Shown piece after piece: positions 1 through 9,550 of a stretch of 59,633 nucleotides of DNA; within the stretch, counting starts at the first letter, position 1; each line of letters begins with the position of its first letter. Position numbers and translations under genes: made by a program. This DNA comes from a virus: IMG/VR virus record IMGVR_UViG_3300023184_000136, positions 1 through 59,633 of that record, one strand, 5' to 3'. The notes below the pieces were generated by a model, which was given only the letters and a program-made list of their open reading frames with translations, searched no databases and was not told the DNA's origin.

Positions 1-1
1 A

Positions 2-2569
2 AATACCCCAAGTGAAACTCCAACAAACACGCCAAGCGAAACGCCTACAAATACACCAACCAATACTGAAACTCCAACTAATACTCCAAGCGAAACTCCA
101 ACAAACACGCCAAGCGAAACGCCTACAAACACACCAACCCAAACTAACACACAAACACAAACAGCCACAACAACTAATACACCTACGCCAACACTTACTC
201 CGACAGTGACTCAAACACCGGGACTAACAACTCAATTCCAAGATTGTAGTGATGGTGTTATTTTTAGATTCCATAACGGAGCTCTACCAACGACAACAGG
301 ATTTACTTATAATATTACTGGTGGAAATGACTTTGTTGGATGTGCAACAATAGTTCCAACTACGGGTGAAGGTCCATTATATGACGGTACAGGTGTTATA
401 TTCACACAAACAACTGGATGTGGTGACCCCGTATGTCCAAGAACAAGTCAATCGCCATCTTTATTATCTGAATGTTCAACAGGTCAGGTAGTATACTTTA
501 ATGTTGATACTGACACTGCTTTCGTAGGTGCCGTATATCTTGTTAGTGGTCATTGTTATTCATTTATTGAGTTCTCAGGACCAGGTGGAGAGTATGTGCC
601 AGGTCCATCATACAGTAGATGTGTGGATTGTATACCTGTGCCTGTTACACCAACACCTTACCCATCACCAACAAATACGCCAACGGTTTCATTAACACCA
701 TCAGCATGTTCGACAACCTATTGTTTTAGTACAACAGATTCTGTTCTATCGGGTTATAGTGGAAATTATACTTATACAGGTTCTTACAATGGAAGGTCGA
801 CTTTTATTGGAGACGGAACATCAGTAGGGTTTATCTATTATAATAATACTTCTTGGTGTTTAAGTACTTCAGTAGGAGGAACTTGTTTATATCAAGGAGC
901 TTCCCCTTGTTACTTTAGTTGCCCTGATTTCCCATCAAACGTATTTTATACTGGACCATGTGTAACACCAACACCAACTCCAATTAACTGTAGTATTTTT
1001 GACTTTAATGCATATTTTGATTGTGATTGGGAACCAATACCAACGCCAACTCCAACCGTCCCATGTGACGATGTTAATTTTGATTTATTAACGATTGGAG
1101 TAACACCGACACCAACACCATCGAAAAATTGTTCTGGTAAATCAGTTGTTTTCAGTTTGAGTGGATTTACAACACAACCTACGCCAACGCCAAGTAATAC
1201 ACCAACAGTTACTTTAACAAGAACTGTAAACGTTGCTAATTCTATTAGTTATGTAATACTTGATGAAACATTTAGTTGTACATCAGCTAAAGTCTTAATT
1301 GATTGTTCAAATGGTGATGAGGTTTATGTATGTGGTACATTGGCATTAAGTGGAACACCGGCAACTATCGGTACTGTTCTATTGGTTGATTTGGATGATG
1401 ATACAAGAAGATGTGTTATCTATGATAGAGATGATTCCAATATTTCATCAAACGTAAATGTCAATGAGGTTATTGCGTTGTATAATGAATGTGGATTCTG
1501 TAATGTTGTTCCAACACCGACTCCTACGGTTACTCAATCTCCAACAGCAACAAACACGAGCACACCAACACAAACACCGACAAATACTGCAACACCGACT
1601 TTAACACCATCACCAACATCAACAAACGGAACAACACCACCTCCAACGCCAACACAAACAACAACAATGACTCCAACCAATTCACCAACACATACAATTA
1701 CACCAACACCTTCTGTAACACCAAACTATGTTTATGTTTATGAAAGTTGTTCACCAATATCTTATGGTAGTCCATTGAATACTCAGGTTATTCAAAATGA
1801 AAGAGTTTCTTTCACAAACGTACAAGGAACAATATTCAAAGATAGTGTAGGGAATTGTTGGAATTATCAAGGTAGATTTGATTCCGATTATATTGCACCT
1901 CCAACAGTTAATGCCGTTAGTTATGAAGGTAACTATTTCAGTGGAGGTCCTACAACAGTTTACCCAACATGTCAAGATTGTCAGATAATACCAGTAGTGG
2001 CGTGTGAATACATTTACTTCAATGCTGTAAGATGTGATAACGGACAAAGTGTTGTTGTTGCGGCTTGTAACCTTGGTACAGGTGTATCTCTAAATTCTGG
2101 TGGATTTGATTTAGGTACATTAACTCTTACGCCAACAGTTGGTCAAACACATTCAGTATCTGTACCAAACGGAGATGATTATTGTGTTATCTTAAGTTCA
2201 GTTACAACTTCGGTAGCTAACCCTAAATTAATAGGAACTCCGGCTTGGTCCACATATACATGTTCAACATGTCCAATTTATAAAACATATTATGTAAATG
2301 CTTGTGACGGAAGTGCTCAAAATGTTTTAATATATGCACCTTCAAATTCGGTAACATTATCAGTTGGAACAGCGGTGAGCGTTGATATTAGCACAACTTG
2401 TTATACTATTATAAGCTACGAAGGAATCCAAACAGAGGTTTACTTATTACCTGGAATAACACCACAATTGTCTCAGTCATTCGTTACTTGTCAAGAATGT
2501 TTTGACGCGTTTGCAAGTCAAGGTGGTGGAGGTGGAGGAGACACTGGTGGAGGAGGTTCAAGTTCATAA
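2..2569 (+). CDS. Thr-Pro-repeat, Cys-rich virion-type protein, 5' end outside window
   Basis: The reading frame is open from the left edge, so the start lies outside the window; the first internal Met is at 206, but the upstream codons continue the same Thr-Pro/Asn-Thr-Pro-Ser repeat, so it is not the true start. The protein alternates Thr-Pro-rich linkers (bases 2-205, around 640-700, 1510-1730) with Cys-rich globular modules, and ends in a Gly-rich tail (GGGGGG, then GGGGSSS). No catalytic motif is visible. Thr-Pro linkers between small beta-rich modules are common in extracellular or virion surface proteins. Together with the two similar genes downstream (3449, 4158) and the tail-type gene at 6170, I infer a tail or decoration component. 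The exact role is unknown. Confidence 0.8.
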   Translation, partial: NTPSETPTNTPSETPTNTPTNTETPTNTPSETPTNTPSETPTNTPTQTNTQTQTATTTNTPTPTLTPTVTQTPGLTTQFQDCSDGVIFRFHNGALPTTTGFTYNITGGNDFVGCATIVPTTGEGPLYDGTGVIFTQTTGCGDPVCPRTSQSPSLLSECSTGQVVYFNVDTDTAFVGAVYLVSGHCYSFIEFSGPGGEYVPGPSYSRCVDCIPVPVTPTPYPSPTNTPTVSLTPSACSTTYCFSTTDSVLSGYSGNYTYTGSYNGRSTFIGDGTSVGFIYYNNTSWCLSTSVGGTCLYQGASPCYFSCPDFPSNVFYTGPCVTPTPTPINCSIFDFNAYFDCDWEPIPTPTPTVPCDDVNFDLLTIGVTPTPTPSKNCSGKSVVFSLSGFTTQPTPTPSNTPTVTLTRTVNVANSISYVILDETFSCTSAKVLIDCSNGDEVYVCGTLALSGTPATIGTVLLVDLDDDTRRCVIYDRDDSNISSNVNVNEVIALYNECGFCNVVPTPTPTVTQSPTATNTSTPTQTPTNTATPTLTPSPTSTNGTTPPPTPTQTTTMTPTNSPTHTITPTPSVTPNYVYVYESCSPISYGSPLNTQVIQNERVSFTNVQGTIFKDSVGNCWNYQGRFDSDYIAPPTVNAVSYEGNYFSGGPTTVYPTCQDCQIIPVVACEYIYFNAVRCDNGQSVVVAACNLGTGVSLNSGGFDLGTLTLTPTVGQTHSVSVPNGDDYCVILSSVTTSVANPKLIGTPAWSTYTCSTCPIYKTYYVNACDGSAQNVLIYAPSNSVTLSVGTAVSVDISTTCYTIISYEGIQTEVYLLPGITPQLSQSFVTCQECFDAFASQGGGGGGDTGGGGSSS

Positions 2570-2572
2570 TGT

Positions 2573-3220
2573 ATGACAACATTTAACAAGACAGCTAATC
2601 TACATCAATACTTTCATTATCAAAGAGGTAGTGTTCATACAGGAACTGCTTGGAATAGACCATCGTACAAATCCATCAAAGATTTTTTCACAGTTATAAG
2701 TCAAGAGACGAATATCTTATCAAAATATGATGTTTATTTAATGGGAGGAATTCTATATGACTTCAAAGAAACTTGGGACGTTGATTTATGTTTAACAGGA
2801 GACATAACAAGTTATGAAGACCTTGAAAATGATATGAACTTAATGTATGACTTAGCGTTAAATCATTTCAAATTACTTTTAGATATTCAATGGTATGAGA
2901 AACCATTACCTGTTATTACTTATGAAGAAATAACTTCAAAAAATTTTGTTCATCATAAACTAAAATACATTAAAACGACATATATCAAGAAAGAAATAGG
3001 TCAAGAAGTAACCGAATTTGATGTTAGAGATAATGAAGGTGTGACAAAATTAACCGAATATTTGGTTAAAGGATATCATGAAGAATATCCGGGAACCAAA
3101 GAAAAAGTAATTAATAGAATAAAAAACAACCCTAATAGAGTATTAAAATCAGTATTTGATGTTAAAACATTTTTAACAACAGACGAACAATATTTTATTA
3201 ATAATACAAATAGAGTTTAA
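2573..3220 (+). CDS. Nucleotidyltransferase-fold protein
   Basis: A 215-residue protein beginning 3 bases after the previous stop. The segment YLMGGILYDFKETWDVDLCL (residues 55-74) has the GG-x9-DxD pattern of the polymerase-beta-type nucleotidyltransferase superfamily, with Gly58-Gly59 and Asp69/Asp71 as likely metal ligands. Members transfer a nucleotide to proteins, RNA or small molecules, and the substrate cannot be told here. It sits inside the virion-protein block, so it may be a late protein. The superfamily call rests on one motif. A third acidic residue is not obvious, so an inactive fold is possible. Confidence 0.5.
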   Translation: MTTFNKTANLHQYFHYQRGSVHTGTAWNRPSYKSIKDFFTVISQETNILSKYDVYLMGGILYDFKETWDVDLCLTGDITSYEDLENDMNLMYDLALNHFKLLLDIQWYEKPLPVITYEEITSKNFVHHKLKYIKTTYIKKEIGQEVTEFDVRDNEGVTKLTEYLVKGYHEEYPGTKEKVINRIKNNPNRVLKSVFDVKTFLTTDEQYFINNTNRV

Positions 3221-3222
3221 AG

Positions 3223-3230
3223 TATTTATA
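3223..3230 (+). promoter_or_regulatory. Putative phage late promoter motif TATTTATA
   Basis: TATTTATA lies 3 nt upstream of the ATG at 3234. It is one of 13 such sites before start codons in this window. Confidence 0.5.
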
Positions 3231-3233
3231 GTT

Positions 3234-3452
3234 ATGGCAGTACAAGTTACAATCAGTGGTATTACAGGAACTTCCCCTTATGACATTTACATATGTCAGT
3301 CAGGAGGAACAGGTTGTTTTTATATTACAACCACCTCAACAATACCTTATGTATTTGACATACCAGCACCCAATAACACATCGTTATCGTATATGTTAAA
3401 AATAAAAGATGGGGATGGTTGTACATTTAATGCCATAGCGAACGTATCATGA
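3234..3452 (+). CDS. Small beta-rich protein, paralogue of the next gene's N-terminus
   Basis: 72 residues with no recognised domain. It aligns by eye with the first 70 residues of the next protein: both start M-x-x-Q-V-T-I, both have YxCxSxxGxCxYxxT in the middle, then IPYVFDIP versus FPYTFDVP, and both end with a Gly-Cys pair. The stop overlaps the start of the next gene (ATGA). A TATTTATA motif is just upstream. It looks like a single free-standing copy of a small module that the next gene joins to a Thr-Pro linker, probably a virion surface module. Confidence 0.65.
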   Translation: MAVQVTISGITGTSPYDIYICQSGGTGCFYITTTSTIPYVFDIPAPNNTSLSYMLKIKDGDGCTFNAIANVS

Positions 3453-4096
3453 GTCAACAAGTTACAATAACATCGGTTACTGCGAATACCCCTGTAGAAA
3501 TTTATTATTGTGATTCTACTAGTGGGTCTTGTGTTTATGTCCAAACCGTATCAACTTTTCCATATACCTTTGATGTACCTGACCCATATGACACTGAAGA
3601 CTTTGTTATTAAAATCATTGACACCCAAGGATGTATTGACGGAGATATAATCTATATTACACCAACACCAACACCCTCAATTACGCCAAGTCAAACAATC
3701 ACACCTACAGTTACAACAACACCAACTAATACACCATCTCACACTCCAACGACAACACCAACAATTACAGTAACATCAACAGTGACTCCAACAATTACAC
3801 CAACTCCATCAGTAACTCCTGTTCTTTACTATCATGCCAAAGGCCAAAACACATACGTAACATCAGGAGATTGTTGCGGAGATATAATAACTTCAACATA
3901 TTATTACACTTATTTAAGTGATGGTAATACAGTACCTGTGGTTGGAATTAAAGTTTATACTACGCAAGTTTCAGGAGTACTTTATAATCCTTTTAATGGT
4001 AATAATAGATATATTAAAATGATTTGGAATGGAAGTAATTATGCTGTTAGAATTGATATTGTAGGGAACATTGTTGATTTTAGTTTGTGTTCTTAA
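3449..4096 (+). CDS. Module plus Thr-Pro linker virion-type protein
   Basis: 215 residues. Residues 1-70 resemble the whole preceding small protein. Residues about 70-125 are a Thr-Pro-rich linker with the TPTPS/TPT repeat also seen in the genes at 2 and 4158. The C-terminal 90 residues form a separate globular part with a CC pair (GDCCGD). Start overlaps the previous stop as ATGA, implying translational coupling. The layout, module-linker-module, suggests a surface-exposed structural protein. Function is not known. Confidence 0.65.
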   Translation: MSQQVTITSVTANTPVEIYYCDSTSGSCVYVQTVSTFPYTFDVPDPYDTEDFVIKIIDTQGCIDGDIIYITPTPTPSITPSQTITPTVTTTPTNTPSHTPTTTPTITVTSTVTPTITPTPSVTPVLYYHAKGQNTYVTSGDCCGDIITSTYYYTYLSDGNTVPVVGIKVYTTQVSGVLYNPFNGNNRYIKMIWNGSNYAVRIDIVGNIVDFSLCS

Positions 4097-4157
4097 ACAT
4101 TAATCTATACAAAATATTCTAAAATCTTATACTTATAGGATATAATAAATTCAATTA

Positions 4158-6143
4158 ATGGCGACAACAACTCCAACACCAACTCCATCAGTCACACCAA
4201 TATTTTGTGGTAGTGGTGTTACAACTGGTGGTTATTATTATACCGATTGTTGCGGCAACTTTGTTCAAGGTGCTGACGCCAATGTTATTGTTAGTTTAGA
4301 TTATACAAAACCAAGTAATGGTGTTACTAAGCTGAACGTTATTGCGACAACATCTTGTCCAACACCCACTCAAACTCCAACACCAACTAATACACCAACA
4401 ACAACAAATACGCCAAGTGTTACTCCAACACAAACTCATACGCCAACAACTACAATAACTCAATCACCTACCCCTTCTAATGCTGCCGCTTACAGGTTAA
4501 AAAATGACTGTGATGTGTTCACATTGTTTGACATGGGAATAAGATGTCAAGTATTGAAACAACCATCTTCAAATGGAACTTTTGATGGTATATTAACATT
4601 AAGAGTTACAGGTGGAACAGCTCCATATTCATATTATTGGTCAGGAGGTCAAAGAACTCAAACTTTGAGAAATATACCTGCGGGTAATTATCCAATCACA
4701 GTTGTTGATTATTACGGTGATTATACCGCATCAACAATATGTAGTATTTTTGCACCTAGCCCAACTCCGACAACAACAAATACACCAAGTCCAACACTTA
4801 CACCATCACCAACATGGCCGAACTTGTGTTTAATTGTAACATATGCGACACAAGCTTATGGACCTTATCAATTTGTGATAAGTGGAAGTCAAAATGGAAG
4901 ACCACAATGGACTTCAGGTTCATTGGTGCTTGGATGGTCAACAAGAAACTTAAGATGGGAAATTCAGGGTTGGACGAATACTGTTGGATTACCTGTAAGT
5001 ACAGACCCATCAAACATACCGGTAAGTTCATGGTCAATCGCAGGAGGAGTAGGAACACAACCTTCAATCTCAATGACACAAGGAACTTGTCCATCTTACT
5101 TACCTTTATCAACTAACGTAGTGGCAACAAATACATCATGTAGCGGAACACTTAACTGTAATGGTTCAATTAGTGTTACAACAATGGGTGGAGTACCTCC
5201 GTACATCTATTCAATTAATAATGGAAACACTTATCAATCAAGTAACGTATTTAATGGTTTATGTCAAAATACTTACACTGTGATAATAAAAGACTCTCTT
5301 AACAATAGTCAAACTCAAGTTGTTCAAGTAGGATTTGATTCGGCACCAACAACATATGCAATTACAACTGTTCTTGATAGAATTGAATTAATTGCTGGAA
5401 ACACTCAAATTGCTTATTGGTATGTGGATGTTCAACCACCAATTACTGACGGCTCAATTGTGAACTTTGACTTGAATGTAAGTATTAGTAAGAACTACAA
5501 TCAACCTGGTGAAGGTAGTATTGTTAGTGATATAACAGTTGCTCAAAATGAAGTATCTCAATATCCATCATCAACATCATCAATTACAACAACTTCACCA
5601 AGACCTTATTGTAGTCCTTATGAAACAATCAATATTAATGATGTTCAAGTTTACTCATTACAAGTTAGTAAGGATATTAAAGTTTCTGGTACATCAACAT
5701 CAAGTTTACAAATTACAAATGGACAGGTTGGGGCTAATGGTTGTGTAACTAAGTTAGACCAAACAATATTAACTTCAGTTTCAACTTCAATTATTGATGG
5801 TTGTTTATGTTGTACAATAACGGATGATGATATACCACAAGGTATACAAAACCATAATATACAATATGGTCAAAATGTGGACCAACAACCTTTAGATTAT
5901 ACAGTGGTGGCTGCGGGTGTTGGTTATACCCAATCAGAAGCTTGTGGAGACTATAACCTTAATCCAATAAGATATGTTAATGGACCTTCATTCCAAACTG
6001 GACTTGGTTTATATGGTGGAAATCCTTCACACCCACGTTTGTTGACTCAATACCCATATTGTACTGACGGTTCGGGAAGATTATATGAATTAAACAACGG
6101 AATTATTGGGCAAGAAATTGGTTATAGTTGCAGTAGTTATTAA
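4158..6143 (+). CDS. Large Thr-Pro-repeat virion-type protein
   Basis: 661 residues starting [14 protein letters not shown]. Short globular modules rich in Cys, Gly and Tyr are separated by Thr-Pro linkers (near residues 72-118 and 200-222). The repeat GGxxPYxYxxxxG, seen as GGTAPYSYYWSGG and GGVPPYIYSINNG, resembles the SprB/gliding-motility adhesin repeat type found in Bacteroidota surface proteins (GGxxPYxYxW...), which is a beta-sandwich module. A role in adhesion to the host or as a fibre is plausible but inferred. It is followed closely by the tail-type gene at 6170. Confidence 0.7.
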   Translation: MATTTPTPTPSVTPIFCGSGVTTGGYYYTDCCGNFVQGADANVIVSLDYTKPSNGVTKLNVIATTSCPTPTQTPTPTNTPTTTNTPSVTPTQTHTPTTTITQSPTPSNAAAYRLKNDCDVFTLFDMGIRCQVLKQPSSNGTFDGILTLRVTGGTAPYSYYWSGGQRTQTLRNIPAGNYPITVVDYYGDYTASTICSIFAPSPTPTTTNTPSPTLTPSPTWPNLCLIVTYATQAYGPYQFVISGSQNGRPQWTSGSLVLGWSTRNLRWEIQGWTNTVGLPVSTDPSNIPVSSWSIAGGVGTQPSISMTQGTCPSYLPLSTNVVATNTSCSGTLNCNGSISVTTMGGVPPYIYSINNGNTYQSSNVFNGLCQNTYTVIIKDSLNNSQTQVVQVGFDSAPTTYAITTVLDRIELIAGNTQIAYWYVDVQPPITDGSIVNFDLNVSISKNYNQPGEGSIVSDITVAQNEVSQYPSSTSSITTTSPRPYCSPYETININDVQVYSLQVSKDIKVSGTSTSSLQITNGQVGANGCVTKLDQTILTSVSTSIIDGCLCCTITDDDIPQGIQNHNIQYGQNVDQQPLDYTVVAAGVGYTQSEACGDYNLNPIRYVNGPSFQTGLGLYGGNPSHPRLLTQYPYCTDGSGRLYELNNGIIGQEIGYSCSSY

Positions 6144-6157
6144 AAAAGAAAAAAGAA

Positions 6158-6165
6158 TATTTATA
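6158..6165 (+). promoter_or_regulatory. Putative phage late promoter motif TATTTATA
   Basis: TATTTATA 4 nt upstream of the ATG at 6170, in an A-rich gap after the previous stop. Confidence 0.5.
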
Positions 6166-6169
6166 AACA

Positions 6170-8383
6170 ATGGCATACATTATAAAAAATACGGCAGGAT
6201 TAATTAACACAAGACTTACTGATGTAGGTAGAAGAAACTTATCTCAGGGAAACTTTAATATTTCATATTTCCAAATCGGAGATAGTGAAGTATCTTATTC
6301 TGCGGTGACTAACTATAACCAAGTTAACAATAATATTTTAATGCCAGCGTTTAATGCTCAGAACGATACTGGTTCACCACAGTCAAACAAAGAAAATATT
6401 AAATATCCTTATTATGTTAGTGGACAAAAAGGTAATACCTATGGTCTTCCTTTTATGGATAGTGCGGTACAATCAGTTTATAACTCTGCGGGACCTAAAG
6501 GATTTTTTACAACAGGAGGAACTCAAGGAGCTTGGACGGCTCAAACAGCTTCAGCATATACTGTAACATCTAACTATACTGTTGATATGTTAACATTAAC
6601 AGGTCAAACTACAATCAATATTAATTTAGATTTATCAGTATGTTCACCTTCATCTGGAACTCCATCAGTTAATGACTTTATTACATTGTTTTTAGACGGA
6701 TATGGAGGATGTGGTGATTTTGGGACTTATCCAATTTTGACTTATAGAATTCAAGATATTACACCATCTACTGGAACTTCTGCAACAACGGTTTGGACTC
6801 TAACTTTAGATAGAAGTGTACCTAATTATTCATTTTTAACTGGAGGTACTAAAGACGCTCGAGCGCTAATCTATCCATCAGGAATGACCGCGTTATACGA
6901 TTCGATAACACCGGCACCTTATTGGCAGACAGACACACTTAACTTCGAATCACCTTGTGATGTTGTTAATAGAGAAAATACTTTGATATGGAATATGAAT
7001 ATTCCTTGGTCAGTAAATCCAGCAGGATTAGATAATAATGCATGGGAGGGATACAACCAATTTGGTTCGGTAAGTTATATTGGAACTAAAGAATATTTGG
7101 GATATCAAGAACCAAGTGGACAAACAGACACAAGCCAAGTTTATTACTATAACTCTTTCGATGAGAAAGTTATTGTTACACCAAAACAACAAAAAGCTAT
7201 TGCAATTATTCACTACACTAATCAAGACATTGATAATGTGTACGGTGAGAAATTTGCAACAGTACCATATGACCCACAAAATCCAAATGACAATACTGGA
7301 TTAGCTAGACATCTAAAATTGACTTTACCTACACTAATGTGGCACAAATCAACAGGAAGTTCAATTGGAGAAACGTTTTGGATTGACCCACCAAATTACG
7401 ATTTGTGTTATCCTTATTACATAAAATCTGCGGTTAATACAGATATGAATGACCCTGGTATTAGATATTACCATCTATGGGATACAAACCCTGATGACAA
7501 TGGTAATCTTAACAGGATTGGTAAAGTGTTCCCTGACCAACAAACAATTGTTGTTGATGATGAAGAGGTTGTTGCAGCACTTTCAAACAAAGCCAACAGA
7601 AATTGGACATTACCAGCACCTAAATTATCGTTATTAACACCAAATACTTGTTATACTAACAACTCAACGGCAACAGGTTTATTCTCAGCAACAACACAAG
7701 CGATGTGGGTTACATATAGATTTGATTCTACTGCGTTTACTCAGTCATTACATTGTAATTACTATTCTTATATTAAAGCTGATTCAACTGTCACTGCAAA
7801 CACACAGAACGTGGCTGTTAGATTTGGTCCTGAATTCTCATTCTTGAATCCTAGTTTTCAAACTAATTTAACAGGATATACCGCTAACTCAATTAAATTA
7901 TTGTGTCAGATAGTTTCAGGTGATACACAACCAAATCCAATTTTATGGAGAGAGATTGATATTACAAGTGAAATTAGTGGTTCATCAATAAACAATTATT
8001 TAACGATGAGTGGTTTGACTGGAACTACATTCCAAATTTCAAAGTCAGAATATGATTCGGCACCTTACTATGACTTAAGTGATTACATTGATTTAACACC
8101 TTTAAATGACACTGATGTATTGAATTTCGGCGATGAATATTACTATTATGGGAATTTCGAAACTGACATTTCCGCAACCATTTATGAGATGAGATATCTC
8201 ATTACACTTGGGCGTAATCAGTTCACCAACACATCAAATCCGACATGGACTTCAGGAACAACTTCATATGTAACTGAAATTGGCCTTTACGATACAAATA
8301 AAGACCTTATTGTTATATCTAAACTACAGTCTCCTGAATTAAGACAAGGTATTCAGCAATACGTAGTCAAATTGGATTTCTAA
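6170..8383 (+). CDS. Tail/baseplate-type structural protein
   Basis: 737 residues. The N-terminus reads IIKNTAGLINTRLTDVGR, then RRNLSQGNFNISYFQIGDSEV, a pattern I associate with conserved tail or baseplate proteins of large phages, though I cannot name a T4 counterpart. The rest is rich in Thr, Asn, Tyr and aromatic residues with no low-complexity linker, as expected for a beta-rich virion protein. It closes the structural block and is preceded by a late-type motif. The next gene starts 2 bases after its stop. Structural role is inferred; which part of the virion is unknown. Confidence 0.6.
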   Translation: MAYIIKNTAGLINTRLTDVGRRNLSQGNFNISYFQIGDSEVSYSAVTNYNQVNNNILMPAFNAQNDTGSPQSNKENIKYPYYVSGQKGNTYGLPFMDSAVQSVYNSAGPKGFFTTGGTQGAWTAQTASAYTVTSNYTVDMLTLTGQTTININLDLSVCSPSSGTPSVNDFITLFLDGYGGCGDFGTYPILTYRIQDITPSTGTSATTVWTLTLDRSVPNYSFLTGGTKDARALIYPSGMTALYDSITPAPYWQTDTLNFESPCDVVNRENTLIWNMNIPWSVNPAGLDNNAWEGYNQFGSVSYIGTKEYLGYQEPSGQTDTSQVYYYNSFDEKVIVTPKQQKAIAIIHYTNQDIDNVYGEKFATVPYDPQNPNDNTGLARHLKLTLPTLMWHKSTGSSIGETFWIDPPNYDLCYPYYIKSAVNTDMNDPGIRYYHLWDTNPDDNGNLNRIGKVFPDQQTIVVDDEEVVAALSNKANRNWTLPAPKLSLLTPNTCYTNNSTATGLFSATTQAMWVTYRFDSTAFTQSLHCNYYSYIKADSTVTANTQNVAVRFGPEFSFLNPSFQTNLTGYTANSIKLLCQIVSGDTQPNPILWREIDITSEISGSSINNYLTMSGLTGTTFQISKSEYDSAPYYDLSDYIDLTPLNDTDVLNFGDEYYYYGNFETDISATIYEMRYLITLGRNQFTNTSNPTWTSGTTSYVTEIGLYDTNKDLIVISKLQSPELRQGIQQYVVKLDF

Positions 8384-8385
8384 TT

Positions 8386-8988
8386 ATGGCAAAAAATATA
8401 GTAAAAGATTCACCCAAAATTCTTGGGTTGGATGTATCGACAAAGACTATCGGATGGGCACTATTTGACATCGATAGTAAGAGCTTATTGGAATTAACTC
8501 ACGTTTCTCCAAGACCTAAACCAACAACTGATAGCAAAATTGAAGAACTATTACTTAAGAGTGGTGTGTTCAGAAACAAGCTTGAGGCATATGTTGGTAT
8601 GGGTATTACCAAAGTAATCATCGAAGAACCATTATTAAACTCAAATAACGTATGGACTGTAGGTACTCTCATGAGATACAACACATTGATTTGTAAAGAA
8701 ATCTATGATGTATTAGGAGTTATCCCTGAGTTCATTTCAACATACAATTCAAGAAAATTCGCATTCCCACATCTTGTTCAACCAAACGATAAAGGTAAAT
8801 ACGTCCTATTCGGTGGTTTTGAAAAAGATGCCGACAAGAAAGTCATCATATGGGAATTGGTTGCAAAAAGAGAACCTCAAATCACTTGGCAATATACCAA
8901 GAACAATACCCTCAAGAAAGAAAACTATGACCAAACAGATGCTTATTGTGCTACTTTAGGTTATATGAAATTTAAAGAAATTTGGTAG
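8386..8988 (+). CDS. RuvC-like (RNase H fold) nuclease
   Basis: 200 residues. Residues 12-28 (ILGLDVSTKTIGWALFD) form the first strand pair of the RuvC/RNase H fold with catalytic Asp16. VIIEEPL at 78-84 gives the second acidic residue (Glu80 or Glu81). YDQTDAYCATLGY near 181-193 supplies the C-terminal Asp185. Such enzymes resolve Holliday junctions or trim branched DNA. In T4-like phages this job is usually done by a different enzyme (endonuclease VII), so a RuvC-type protein could be its substitute before packaging. Length fits the family (about 170-200). Substrate is inferred. Confidence 0.75.
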   Translation: MAKNIVKDSPKILGLDVSTKTIGWALFDIDSKSLLELTHVSPRPKPTTDSKIEELLLKSGVFRNKLEAYVGMGITKVIIEEPLLNSNNVWTVGTLMRYNTLICKEIYDVLGVIPEFISTYNSRKFAFPHLVQPNDKGKYVLFGGFEKDADKKVIIWELVAKREPQITWQYTKNNTLKKENYDQTDAYCATLGYMKFKEIW

Positions 8989-9012
8989 TTTAAACTATTC
9001 TACGTATATTTG
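8982..9012 (+). promoter_or_regulatory. Bacteroidota-type promoter
   Basis: TTG at 8982-8984, a 20-bp spacer, then TATATTTG at 9005-9012, matching the -33/-7 consensus TTG...TAnnTTTG. The ATG at 9019 is about where transcription would begin, so the message is nearly leaderless. Confidence 0.75.
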
Positions 9013-9018
9013 TCTTCT

Positions 9019-9378
9019 ATGGCAAGATATATTATAGAAGATATTGAAACTAAAGGAATTAAGAAGTCACTCAAAAAGTGGGGTGAAATACCTATTAATA
9101 CAGAATATTTGGACGGAGTCATTAAAATCAACAATTATAGAAAATATACTTGGGCTGAAGAAGTTGATATAATTTTTGAAGGAAAAATATCTGTCAGAGT
9201 GGGGGTTGAGAATAGAACGTGGTATACCACCTCAATATTAAAAAAATATAGTATTTCAAAAGTTAAACTTAACAGATTTTTAAGGAAAAATTCTTTATTT
9301 GAAGTTAAAACAAGGATGAAATATTTTGGTGTTGAGATAAAAGATTATTACAATATAACAAAAATTAAATGGGAATAA
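9019..9378 (+). CDS. Small basic protein of unknown function
   Basis: 119 residues from ATG 9019. A TTG at 9010 in the same frame is part of the promoter element and is not the start. Rich in Lys, Ile, Tyr and Arg with alternating hydrophobic and charged residues. No motif is recognised. Its own promoter directly abuts the start codon, so it probably heads the transcript that continues into the small membrane protein and primase. Confidence 0.65.
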   Translation: MARYIIEDIETKGIKKSLKKWGEIPINTEYLDGVIKINNYRKYTWAEEVDIIFEGKISVRVGVENRTWYTTSILKKYSISKVKLNRFLRKNSLFEVKTRMKYFGVEIKDYYNITKIKWE

Positions 9379-9379
9379 T

Positions 9380-9550
9380 ATGATTATATTTGCTTACATG
9401 TGGGTTGTTGGTTTGTTATTGGTAACCCTATTTATGATAGTGGCTGGAGTTGTTGAAAAGAATTTCAACGAATCTCATCCTGTGAAGAAGTGGTGGAGAC
9501 GCAATATTATTGCGCCAGACCCATATGATAAAACACCGTATAATGACTGA
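9380..9550 (+). CDS. Small single-pass membrane protein
   Basis: 56 residues, too short for most gene finders. One hydrophobic segment (about residues 3-25, FAYMWVVGLLLVTLFMIVAG) is followed by a basic, Trp-containing tail (KKWWRR). It starts 1 base after the preceding stop, and its last bases overlap the primase start at 9543. The tight packing supports a real gene. Function is unknown; short phage membrane proteins of this kind are often host-takeover or lysis-control factors. Confidence 0.6.
   Translation: MIIFAYMWVVGLLLVTLFMIVAGVVEKNFNESHPVKKWWRRNIIAPDPYDKTPYND

Noticed and set aside
4798-5116. Opposed ORFs of about 100 aa inside the 4158 gene
   Set aside because: Shadow frames; the plus-strand 661-residue frame has consistent repeat and linker architecture.
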